From the NCBI GenBank assembly GCA_963843465.1, contig CAWJKP010000002.1, positions 868,001 through 932,000 on the forward strand: a DNA stretch of 64,000 nt. Reading direction: 5' to 3'. A program made the position numbers and the translations under genes. The DNA is from CAWJKP01 sp963843465 (lineage in GTDB: Bacteria; Planctomycetota; Planctomycetia; Pirellulales; Thermoguttaceae). Position 1 is the first letter of the stretch. Every line of letters starts with the position of its first letter. Positions 33,164 to 40,631 of this stretch are shown here, piece by piece. The notes below the pieces were generated by a model that saw nothing but the letters and a program-made list of their open reading frames with translations, searched no databases and was not told the DNA's origin.

Positions 33164-34207
33164 TCACCAGTAGAGCGTTTGGACTTTGCACTTCGGCAGT
33201 GCCTGCTGCATTTTCCTCACGCCCTTGTAGGTGACCGCCGTGTCGAAGACGTACAACGTCTCGAGTTTCGCAAGTCCCTTCAGACGCTCCAAACCGGCAT
33301 CGCTGACCCGCGTGCGCCGGAGGCCCAACGTCTGGAGTTGCGTCAGTCCCTCCAGGTACTCCAAGCCGGCATCGGTGACCTTCGTGGCGTCGAGGTCCAA
33401 CGTCTGGAGTTGCGTCAGTCCCTTCAGATGCTCCAAACCCGCATCGGTGACCTGGGTGCAGCAGTAGAGGTTCAACGTCTGGAGTTGCGTCAGTCCCTTC
33501 AGATGTTCCAAGCCCGCATCGGTGACCTGCGTGCCGTAGAGGTTCAGCACCTGAAGATGCGTCCATCCCTCCAGATGCTCCAAACCTGCATCGGCGACCA
33601 GCGTGCGGTAGAGGTGCAACGTCTGGAGATGCGTCAGCCCCTTAAGATGCTCCAAGCCGAGACCGGCGACCTTCGTGCAGCCGATGTCCAACTCCCGGAG
33701 TTGTGTCAGTCCCTTCAGATGTACCAAGCCCGCATCGGTGACCTGCGTCGTGGAGAGGCTCAGCACCTGGAGAAATGTCAGTCCCTTCAGATGCTCCAAA
33801 CCCGCATCGGTGACCGGCGTTTCGACGAGGCGCAACTCCCGGAGTTGCGTCAGTCCCTTCAGATGCTCCAAGCTCGCATCGGTGACCGGCCGACCACTGA
33901 AGCTCACGTCAACAACCGTTGCGAAGAAGTCCTCTCCCAACAGATTCCGAAGCCACGCTGGTCCCGGCGGACCTGTCGGTGGGCGCGGGTTGCCGGGTTG
34001 AACGACCTGATAATCGTACTGGACAAACCCGCCTAACTTCGTTATCTCCTCCACCGCCGCCTTCTGTTGATCGCTTTTCATCTTGACGGCAACGCAACTC
34101 ATCACGAGGCTCGCCAAAAGCATGAAAAGCAAGAGCGACCGCAGGCTGTACTGGAACCAGCGGAGTTTGCGGGCAGGCGCTTCGGGCTGGGGGTTTGCCA
34201 TAGTCAT
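33164..34207 (-). CDS. Leucine-rich-repeat membrane protein
   Basis: A 347-residue protein. Residues 20-42 form a membrane helix (S-L-L-L-F-M-L-L-A-S-L-V). From about residue 95 it has about ten LRRs of 24 residues with the core T-D-A-G-L-E-H-L-K-G-L-T-Q-L-Q, of the ribonuclease-inhibitor-like/bacterial type. Such proteins are common in planctomycetes, with unknown roles at the membrane. The DNA repeats here are coding, not CRISPR. The start is either 34207 or the Met at 34201. Confidence 0.9.
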   Translation of the reverse strand: MTMANPQPEAPARKLRWFQYSLRSLLLFMLLASLVMSCVAVKMKSDQQKAAVEEITKLGGFVQYDYQVVQPGNPRPPTGPPGPAWLRNLLGEDFFATVVDVSFSGRPVTDASLEHLKGLTQLRELRLVETPVTDAGLEHLKGLTFLQVLSLSTTQVTDAGLVHLKGLTQLRELDIGCTKVAGLGLEHLKGLTHLQTLHLYRTLVADAGLEHLEGWTHLQVLNLYGTQVTDAGLEHLKGLTQLQTLNLYCCTQVTDAGLEHLKGLTQLQTLDLDATKVTDAGLEYLEGLTQLQTLGLRRTRVSDAGLERLKGLAKLETLYVFDTAVTYKGVRKMQQALPKCKVQTLYW

Positions 34208-34264
34208 TACGTTCCTGCTCGGCCTCGCCAGTGGCCGGCACGCTCAACTGCGAGGCCGTAGGAC

Positions 34265-34306
34265 TGGTGGGCCCGCGCTCGCTCACGCGAGCTTGTCCCA
34301 CCCTAC
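34265..34306. repeat. Short copy of GTAGGGTGGGACAAG repeat family
   Basis: Ends GCGAGCTTGTCCCACCCTAC, matching repeats at 36964-37061, 42765-42857 and 46130-46170, with a degenerate copy near 38812. Confidence 0.75.
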
Positions 34307-34445
34307 TTCGCTGATCACTGACCACTAACCACTATTCTGCCCGCCGTGCCGGCCGCCGCAAGCCCCCCCTGCCCTGCCCTGCTCGACTGGCCGGGGCGAA
34401 AACCGGCGGATCGGTCGCGTAACCGTCCACGGGACGGCGCTCAAG

Positions 34446-34520
34446 GTAGCAGGCACACGCCGTGTGCCGTCCGCTGTCTCCGCCTGTACGGACGGACGGC
34501 ACACGGCGTGTGCCTGCTAC
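34446..34520. repeat. 28-bp perfect inverted repeat (REP-like)
   Basis: 34446-34473 (GTAGCAGGCACACGC..GTCCG) is the exact complement of 34493-34520, with a 19-nt loop. The spacing and lack of a U-tract suggest a repetitive extragenic palindrome between the LRR and nifS genes rather than a terminator. Confidence 0.85.
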
Positions 34521-34557
34521 ATTCCAGACGGCGAACGGTTACATCGGCTGCCCGCTG

Positions 34558-35781
34558 CTACCGCGCGGGTTGAATCAAATCGTCGGCGTCGGGGCGAGGA
34601 CAGTCCTTCTCCTGGTCCCAATAAGGGGAAAGCCGGCGGAGATTGGCCACGATCTGCGGAAAGACCTCGACCACCCGATCCACCTCCGCGTCGGTGTTGT
34701 AGCGGCTGAAGCTGAAGCGGATCGAGCCGTGAACGGCCGTGAAAGGCACGCCCAGCGCCCGCAACACGTGGGACGGCTCCAGCGAGCCGGACGTGCAGGC
34801 GGAGCCGCTGGAGGCACAGATGCCGCAGTCGCTCAATTGGTAGAGCATCCCTTCGCCTTCGACGTAGTGGCAGGAGAGATTGAGCGTATTGGGCAGGCGG
34901 GGGGCCTGCTGGCCGTTGACCTGGACATTGGGGATGCGGGCCAGCAGCTCTCGTTCGAGCCGGTCGCGGAGCCGTAGCACGCGGGTCTGTTCGTCCTCGA
35001 AGGCTGATTCGGCCGACTCCAGGGCCTTGGCCAGCCCGACGATGTAAGGAACGTTTTCCGTGCCCGCTCGGCGGCCTTCCTCCTGGTGGCCGCCGATCAA
35101 GAGCGGCCGGCAAGGCACGCCGCGCTTCAGGTAGAGCACGCCGACGCCCTTGGGGGCGTGCAGCTTGTGGCCCGAGAAGCTGAGCAGATCGACGTGCGGA
35201 TACTCCCGCGCCAGGTCGATGCGGACCTTGCCCACCGACTGGGTCGCGTCGGTATGGAAGACGATCGCCGGGTCGGTCTCCTTGGCGATCCGCGAGAGCT
35301 GCGGGATGGGGAAGATCACGCCGGTCTCGTTGTTGGCGTGCATGATCGTCACCAGCAGCGTGTCGGGGTCCAACGCGCGGACGAATTGGCCGAGGTCCAG
35401 GTTGCCCTGCCGATCGACGCCCAGGAAGGTCACGCGGTAGCCGCTGCGCTGGAGGTCCTTGCAGACTTCCAGCACGGCCGGGTGTTCGACGGCCGTGGTG
35501 ATAATGTGCCGGCGATGGGGATTGGCCTTGGCCGTCCCCAGGATCGCCATGTTGTTGCTCTCCGACGCGCAGGAGGTGAAGAGGATCTGCTTGGGATCGG
35601 CCAGGCCGAAATGCGCGGCGACCTGCCGCCGGGCCGCGGCCAAAGCGGCGGCCGTGCGGCGGGCGGGCTCGTACATCGAGCTGGGGTTGAAGTAGCTCTC
35701 GTGGAAGAAGGGGACCATCGCCTCGAAGACTTCCGGGGCGACTTGCGTGGTGGCGTTGTTGTCGAGGTAAATCAGGTTCAT
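34558..35781 (-). CDS. nifS: Cysteine desulfurase, NifS type
   Basis: A 407-residue PLP enzyme that takes sulfur from cysteine for Fe-S cluster building. Family marks are Y-L-D-N-N-A-T-T near the N-terminus, H-A-N-N-E-T-G, the PLP Lys in S-F-S-G-H-K-L-H-A-P-K-G, G-G-H-Q-E-E-G-R-R-A-G-T-E-N and the catalytic Cys loop S-S-G-S-A-C-T-S-G. It sits about 150 bp downstream of nifU in the same direction. No nitrogenase genes are in the window; a general Fe-S role is likely. Confidence 0.95.
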   Translation of the reverse strand: MNLIYLDNNATTQVAPEVFEAMVPFFHESYFNPSSMYEPARRTAAALAAARRQVAAHFGLADPKQILFTSCASESNNMAILGTAKANPHRRHIITTAVEHPAVLEVCKDLQRSGYRVTFLGVDRQGNLDLGQFVRALDPDTLLVTIMHANNETGVIFPIPQLSRIAKETDPAIVFHTDATQSVGKVRIDLAREYPHVDLLSFSGHKLHAPKGVGVLYLKRGVPCRPLLIGGHQEEGRRAGTENVPYIVGLAKALESAESAFEDEQTRVLRLRDRLERELLARIPNVQVNGQQAPRLPNTLNLSCHYVEGEGMLYQLSDCGICASSGSACTSGSLEPSHVLRALGVPFTAVHGSIRFSFSRYNTDAEVDRVVEVFPQIVANLRRLSPYWDQEKDCPRPDADDLIQPAR

Positions 35782-35932
35782 AAGCGGTCAGCTTTCAGCT
35801 TTCAGCGGTCAGCTTTCAGCGGTCAGCCGAGATGATAGGGAGTTGGTTTGGTACTGGTCATATTCTACTGTAAGGAATTGTTTGCGGCCTGAAAAGCTGA
35901 CCGCTGATCGCTGACCGCTGACCGCTGATCGT
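35780..35932. repeat. Short simple repeats between nifU and nifS
   Basis: AGCGGTCAGCTTTC-type units (35790-35825) and their inverse, GCTGACCGCTGATC-type units (about 35893-35930), lie on both sides of an AT-rich patch, and so make a large weak inverted structure. Confidence 0.65.
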
Positions 35933-36934
35933 TTACACCTCGATCACGCGGACGCGCTCGTCGACCGTCTCCTTTAAGAGCTGCTCGACCATCAGCTTCA
36001 GGGTCTGGTTGGCGTTGTGGCAGCCCTCGCAGGCGCCCGTGAGGCGGCAGTAGACCAGGCAGTCCTTGATGTCGACGATCTCCACGTCGCCGCCATCGGC
36101 GCGGAGCATCGGGCGGACGTGCTCGTCCATGGCCTTCTCCAGCTTCTTGGCGAACTGGTAGGGCGACAAGGCCGGCTCGCCGGGCGCCGCCGCCGGCTGT
36201 TCCGGCAGCGCCGACGGCTCCCCGCCGCCGGCGGCCCGCGGCGGAAGCGTGATCTGGGTGAGGATCGGCAGTTGCCGCTCGTTGCCGGTCCAGGCTTCGT
36301 CCAGCAGGTCCTGGAGTCCGCCGGGGACGTGATGGCAGGCCATGCAGGCCCCGCCGGCCTTGATGGCGTTGGTGATCTCGGCGATGCTGCGGAGGTTCAG
36401 CTCCTTGATCTTCCTGCGGATGTAGGGCTCGCTGAGCGAGAAGCACTTGCAGACGATGCGGCCCTCGGCCCTTTCGTCGGCGTGCAGGTCGATGCCCAGC
36501 TTGGCCAGGTCGACGCCCCGTTTCTGCGCCCAGTTGAAGACGGCCGACTCGAGGGCCTCGGCGCCCATCACCGAGCAATGGATCTTCTGTTTCGGCAGCC
36601 CTTCGAGGAACGCGACAATGTCCTTGTTCTGCACTTTCAGGGCCTGGATCGGCGTGAATCGACCCCGCTCGATCAGCGTGCAGAGGGCCTCCGAGGCGGC
36701 GATCGCCGAGGTGCAGCCGAAGGTCAGATAGCGGGCCGTCGTGATCACGTCCTGGGTGGGATCGCTGGGATGCCGCTGGACCTGGAAGGTGAAGCGGATC
36801 GCGTCCCCGCAGGCCAACGAGCCGTGCTCGCCGAAGCCGTCGGGGTTCTCGATCTCCCCCAGGTGCGTCCCCGGCTTGCCGTGGACGGCGTCCATGAAGA
36901 GTTGTTTCGTCTTCTCGCTATATTCCCAAGGCAT
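35933..36934 (-). CDS. nifU: Fe-S cluster scaffold NifU (three domains)
   Basis: A 333-residue protein. The N-terminal scaffold domain has F-G-C-T-S-A-I-A-A-S and K-I-H-C-S-V-M-G. The middle [2Fe-2S] domain has C-K-C-F-S and M-A-C-H-H. The C-terminal NifU domain has C-E-G-C-H-N. The ATG at 36934 is chosen; the longer frame upstream is a translated repeat element. The middle domain lacks one residue spacing typical of the second Cys pair (G-A-C-M-A-C kept), so it should be functional. It works with NifS downstream. Confidence 0.94.
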   Translation of the reverse strand: MPWEYSEKTKQLFMDAVHGKPGTHLGEIENPDGFGEHGSLACGDAIRFTFQVQRHPSDPTQDVITTARYLTFGCTSAIAASEALCTLIERGRFTPIQALKVQNKDIVAFLEGLPKQKIHCSVMGAEALESAVFNWAQKRGVDLAKLGIDLHADERAEGRIVCKCFSLSEPYIRRKIKELNLRSIAEITNAIKAGGACMACHHVPGGLQDLLDEAWTGNERQLPILTQITLPPRAAGGGEPSALPEQPAAAPGEPALSPYQFAKKLEKAMDEHVRPMLRADGGDVEIVDIKDCLVYCRLTGACEGCHNANQTLKLMVEQLLKETVDERVRVIEV

Positions 36935-36963
36935 CCTCGCAGCTCCTGATCGAAAAAAACCGA

Positions 36964-37061
36964 GTAGGGTGGGACAAGCTCGCCTAAGCGAGCGCCGGCC
37001 CACCAACGGCGCCCGCACCTGGTGGGCCGGCGGCCGCCACGGCGGCCTTGTCCCACCCTAC
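36964..37061. repeat. Double GTAGGGTGGGACAAG palindromic repeat
   Basis: Two inverted copies (GTAGGGTGGGACAAG at 36964-36978 and its complement at 37047-37061), with GCCGGCCCACC and GGTGGGCCGGC inside. It lies between the nifU and exbD genes. Confidence 0.85.
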
Positions 37062-37073
37062 TTCTTGCGATCG

Positions 37074-37523
37074 TCAAAGCTCCTCATCGAAGGCCAGCCG
37101 CACTTCGTCCATGCCCACGTCGTTGCCCGCATCGAGCACGGTCACCACCACGCCGTATCGGGCCTCGCCGCTGGTCAAGACCAGCATCTTGTTGGGGGCA
37201 GCGGCGGCCTGCCGGGCTTCCCGCAAACGGGACAACAGCTCCGGCTCGCTGGGCACCTCGGCGCCCTTGAACCAGATGCTGTCGTCGCGGTCCACCCGCA
37301 CGACCACGTAGCTGCCGTCCTTGTCGAAGTCGTCGGCCGACTTCCGCGCGTGGGCCGAGGTCTTCTGCGGATCGGTTGCGGGCAGCGCGATCGAGGAGAA
37401 GACCCCCTGCATCGAGGTGACCATGAAGAAGATCAAGAGGAAGAAAACGATGTCCACCATGGCCGTCATGTCGACCAGGTCGGCCACGTTGAGCTTCTTC
37501 ACACTCCCCACCTTGAGCCGCAT
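37074..37523 (-). CDS. ExbD/TolR-family protein
   Basis: A 149-residue protein with one N-terminal membrane helix. The conserved Asp lies in V-D-M-T-A-M-V-D-I-V-F-F-L-L-I-F-F, and a periplasmic domain follows. ExbD uses the proton gradient with ExbB to power outer-membrane transport or similar work. It is the last of three genes ExbB-ExbD-ExbD. Confidence 0.9.
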   Translation of the reverse strand: MRLKVGSVKKLNVADLVDMTAMVDIVFFLLIFFMVTSMQGVFSSIALPATDPQKTSAHARKSADDFDKDGSYVVVRVDRDDSIWFKGAEVPSEPELLSRLREARQAAAAPNKMLVLTSGEARYGVVVTVLDAGNDVGMDEVRLAFDEEL

Positions 37524-37529
37524 GGCGCG

Positions 37530-38024
37530 TTACTCTTTCTCGATCACCGCCGCGTTCAGCGTGACCCCTTCGACCGAGGAGGCCGCCGTCAACACCGTGC
37601 GGAGCTGGTTGAGCTGCAGGTCCTTCGGCGCTTTGACCAGCACGGTCTTCTTTCCCTCGCCGGCGCCCTTCTCGATCAGCGACTGGACCTTGGCCGCGAC
37701 CTCGGCCGGGTCGTCAACCACCTCGCCCGAGCGGGCCTCGCCCAGGTGGACCTCGGCCGGCTGGCCGGCCTTGCCGGTGACGGCGATGACCACCGTGGTA
37801 TCGGGGTCGAAGGCCGTGCAGTGCCGGGCGGTGGGCAGGTCCATCTCGGCCAGGTTCGCCACGACCCAGGAGACGAGGAAAAAGATGTTCATCATGAACA
37901 CCAGGTCGACCATCGCCGTGACGTCGAAGTGGGCGTCGTCCACCAGCGACCGCCGGGCGACCAGCGGCTTGGCCCCGTCCCGCGGATCAGGTGCGGGCGA
38001 CGCGGCCGGTCGGCTCGGCGACAT
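37530..38024 (-). CDS. ExbD/TolR-family protein, second copy
   Basis: A 164-residue protein with a cytoplasmic leader and a membrane helix D-V-T-A-M-V-D-L-V-F-M-M-N-I-F-F. The helix has Asn where most have Leu/Ile. Its start overlaps the exbB stop by about 38 bases and it ends six bases before the second exbD gene. Confidence 0.9.
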   Translation of the reverse strand: MSPSRPAASPAPDPRDGAKPLVARRSLVDDAHFDVTAMVDLVFMMNIFFLVSWVVANLAEMDLPTARHCTAFDPDTTVVIAVTGKAGQPAEVHLGEARSGEVVDDPAEVAAKVQSLIEKGAGEGKKTVLVKAPKDLQLNQLRTVLTAASSVEGVTLNAAVIEKE

Positions 38025-38697
38025 GCTCGTCCTCCTGCCCGGCGGTGCGGGCCACGGCGCTTGCGAAGCTGTCCAAGAACCTCGCCAGGCCCGAGCCCAG
38101 CGATTCCTGCAACATCCGCACGCGGATGTTCAGGCTGGCCAGCAGGAAGCTGAAGGGGATGGCCGTGGCCAGTCCCATCGCGGTGCAGATCAGGGCGATG
38201 GAGATTTCGTGGGCGATCTGTTTGGGCTCAACCTTCTCCCCGGTGCCGATGCGGCCGAAGGCGGCCATCATCCCCAGCACGGTGCCGAACAGGCCCAAGA
38301 GCGGCCCGGCCTTGATCACCGTGGCGACCCAGCTCAGCCGCGACTCGAGGTCGGCGACGACGTCGCTTTGCACCAGTTCGGCGAGCATCTGGCGGACCGG
38401 CTCCGCGCCCAGCCGGCGGTGGTCGATGGCGGCCAGGGCCAATTGCGACAATCCGTACTCCTCCTCTTGGCAGATCTCGGCGGCCCCCTGGAAGTCGTCG
38501 GCCTGGAGCTTTTCGTCCATCTGGTCGAGGAACTCGGTCTGCGCCGCCTCGCTGCCAAACCGCAACGTGCCGACGCGTCGCCAGAGCATGATCACGCAGA
38601 ACAGGCCCCAGAGAAAGTTGAGGGCCAGAAAGCCATAGCAGGCGTAGCCCAGACCGTATGCAAAGCTATTGACATTGAAATCCGCCAGCCAGATCAC
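37987..38697 (-). CDS. MotA/TolQ/ExbB proton-channel family protein
   Basis: A 236-residue protein with three membrane helices. The conserved channel parts are L-G-L-F-G-T-V-L-G-M-M and I-A-L-I-C-T-A-M-G-L-A-T-A-I-P. GTG at 38697 follows GGGGGGAA. With the two ExbD proteins it would form an energy-transducing complex in the inner membrane; no TonB-like gene is adjacent. Confidence 0.91.
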   Translation of the reverse strand: MIWLADFNVNSFAYGLGYACYGFLALNFLWGLFCVIMLWRRVGTLRFGSEAAQTEFLDQMDEKLQADDFQGAAEICQEEEYGLSQLALAAIDHRRLGAEPVRQMLAELVQSDVVADLESRLSWVATVIKAGPLLGLFGTVLGMMAAFGRIGTGEKVEPKQIAHEISIALICTAMGLATAIPFSFLLASLNIRVRMLQESLGSGLARFLDSFASAVARTAGQEDEHVAEPTGRVART

Positions 38698-39021
38698 GTG
38701 ATTCCCCCCACTCGTTGGCCTCCGGGCAACCCACCCGAAGCTCTACGCCAGCCCCTGCCGACCAGCTTCGAGTCTATTCGCTTTGCCGCCGGACGGCAAT
38801 GCACCGCTGCGTAGGGTGGGGCAAGCTCGCACCAGCGATGGCCCATACGCGGGGCTGCGGGGCGCGCAGACATGAGTGGGTCGGTCATGCTGGTGATAAT
38901 ATACCACCATTATTGACTATAACAGACGCGAAGGCATTGACCTATGCTGATTTCCGAGTCTAGAATTTCGATGAGGTAAGGAAGGCGCCATGGTGCCCAG
39001 GCAGAATCGAAAGGCGTCCCA
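38698..39021. other. Intergenic region with degenerate repeat
   Basis: A degenerate GTAGGGTGGGGCAAGCTCGC repeat lies at about 38812-38831. The region at 38890-38970 is AT-rich and may hold promoters, but I cannot define one. No other gene is seen. Confidence 0.4.
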
Positions 39022-39141
39022 GTGGCACCGCTAGCCGATCCAGAACGCCTCCAAGCCTATAAGAACGCCCTCAGCAATTGGAGCGTCCCGTTCGTCCCCG
39101 ACGAACCCTGGATACTTGTGGTAAATATCCATGCAGCCTGA
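39022..39141 (+). CDS. Putative 39-residue ORF before the zinc-finger gene
   Basis: GTG at 39022 to TGA at 39139-39141; the product ends P-F-V-P-D-E-P-W-I-L-V-V-N. It overlaps the start of the next gene by 11 bases and could be the remnant of a partner protein. There is no clear ribosome binding site. Confidence 0.3.
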   Translation: MAPLADPERLQAYKNALSNWSVPFVPDEPWILVVNIHAA

Positions 39142-39421
39142 GCAATCGCAAACCACCAAGCGGCCGTTTGGTGCTTCGGAGCCATTTCCCTGGCGGTGTG
39201 GCCGCTGCGGCGAGAACCAAGTCGTGCTGGCGACGATTGAATACACCGCTGAGGTACGGCACGATGGTCGGTTGCACACGTTCACAATGCCGTGTCTGCG
39301 GATTCCGATTTGCCAAGCCTGTGGCGAAAAGGTATTCACGGAGGACGTCGACCGACAGGTGACTGACGGTCTGCGGCTTTACCTACGGCCTTCCGCAACT
39401 CCTACAGGTGCAGAAACCTGA
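39131..39421 (+). CDS. Small zinc-finger protein, YgiT/MqsA-N-terminal-like
   Basis: A 96-residue protein with two Cys pairs, C-G-R-C-G and C-Q-A-C-G-E, the latter preceded by L-R-I-P-I. This resembles the N-terminal zinc finger of YgiT/MqsA antitoxins, but no C-terminal HTH is present. Its 3' end overlaps the convergent gene by 20 bases. It could be a truncated antitoxin or a stand-alone zinc ribbon. Confidence 0.55.
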   Translation: MQPEQSQTTKRPFGASEPFPWRCGRCGENQVVLATIEYTAEVRHDGRLHTFTMPCLRIPICQACGEKVFTEDVDRQVTDGLRLYLRPSATPTGAET

Positions 39422-40529
39422 GCAGCGGGTTGTGCAGTTGCGCCGAGTCGAAGGCCTTGCGGATCGCGTCGTTGGCCTGTTGGCGGAGGCGGTCCTCGTT
39501 GCGGTGGAGCTCGTGGTTGACCAGGTCCTCGATCAGCTTGCGGCCGAGATTCAACAGGTCGTTGGAGATTTCCAGCTTGCCGAGGCTGATATGGATCTCC
39601 ACGATCTCGGGCGTGCTGAGGATCTTGGGGGCTTTTGGCTGCCCCGAGCAGATCTCGCCGGCCAGGGCAATGTGAGCGATGAAGTGGAAACGGGTCGAAG
39701 CGGCCACGGCCTTGGGGATCGCGTAATGCACCCCGCCGGAGACCGGCAGGCTCGCCTGAACCACGAAGATCAGCCGCCCCGAACCGCGTTGGACGCGGTT
39801 CTCCAGGTACGGCATGTGCAAGATCTCGATCTCGGGCGCACCGTCCAAGCGGGCCTTGATCTGGTACTGCTCCTCGTAGCTCAGCAGGCGGTGCCGCTTC
39901 TCCTGCCGCGGGTCGCGGAGCGTGGGCAGGTCGATGTATTTCTCCCGCTTGTGGGTCGTGAGCTTGTCGTACTCCTTGCCGCGAAGCTCTTCCACCACCA
40001 GCCCACGGACCAGCGAAGCCAGCGTGGAGCGGAGACTCGCCGGGACTTCGTTGGCATCGTAGATTTCCAGCGTCTGCTCGGGCCGCCCTTTTTCGGACGC
40101 CGGTTTTTCCGCCGGTTTTTCCGCCGGCTTCGCCCCGGACTTCGGCGGTGGGCCAACGTCCAGCGCCGGCGGCCGGCCGACGCCCGGGACCTGAAGCGTC
40201 GCCTGGCCGTCTCCCGTTCCGCTGACCAGCAGGGGCTGTCCCGCCGGTGCGGCGGCGGCGCGGAGCGTGCGGCCGGCAGGGCCTGCAAGCAGGAGCCATC
40301 GACCGCGAAAGTCCTTCAGAGACACCCCGCCGGCGTCGCGGGCGACCAGTTCAAAGGTCTCTTCCTCGGTGGGGAACCACCGTTGTGCCCGCAGGCTTCC
40401 GTCCGGCTCCGTCCGCAGGTACCGCCCGCTGGAGGTTCGCAGCACCACTTTCTCTCCGTCGGCCGCTTGCAGTCCCCGGGCAGCCAGGGCCAAGAGACAA
40501 ACCAGGGCGATTCTGACGTAGCGATCCAT
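39402..40529 (-). CDS. Secreted protein with beta-trefoil/fascin-like N-terminus
   Basis: A 375-residue protein with a signal peptide (V-R-I-A-L-V-C-L-L-A-L-A-A-R-G-L-Q-A). Residues 25-110 (V-V-L-R-T-S-S-G-R-Y-L-R-T and L-L-V-S-G-T-G-D-G) look like a fascin-type beta-trefoil. A linker with repeated A-E-K-P leads to a C-terminal domain of unknown type, L-I-F-V-V-Q-A-S-L-P-V-S-G-G-V-H-Y. The ATG at 40529 is chosen for the signal peptide. Confidence 0.75.
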   Translation of the reverse strand: MDRYVRIALVCLLALAARGLQAADGEKVVLRTSSGRYLRTEPDGSLRAQRWFPTEEETFELVARDAGGVSLKDFRGRWLLLAGPAGRTLRAAAAPAGQPLLVSGTGDGQATLQVPGVGRPPALDVGPPPKSGAKPAEKPAEKPASEKGRPEQTLEIYDANEVPASLRSTLASLVRGLVVEELRGKEYDKLTTHKREKYIDLPTLRDPRQEKRHRLLSYEEQYQIKARLDGAPEIEILHMPYLENRVQRGSGRLIFVVQASLPVSGGVHYAIPKAVAASTRFHFIAHIALAGEICSGQPKAPKILSTPEIVEIHISLGKLEISNDLLNLGRKLIEDLVNHELHRNEDRLRQQANDAIRKAFDSAQLHNPLLRFLHL

Positions 40530-40631
40530 GCCGAATCTCCATACGGGTCGAAACGACACAAGTTCGTAGTAGCGGCTTTAGCCGGAAATCCGCGGCGATG
40601 GCCGCCTGGCTGACGGCCTCACGTGTAGCGG

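Noticed and set aside
33220..33900. CRISPR-like regular repeats
   Set aside because: The 72-bp period encodes leucine-rich repeats of the minus-strand gene; the spacers are not unique and no cas genes are present.
32924..34036. A 370-residue plus-strand open frame
   Set aside because: It is the antisense of the LRR gene and of the palindromic repeats; its periodic sequence only mirrors the coding repeats.
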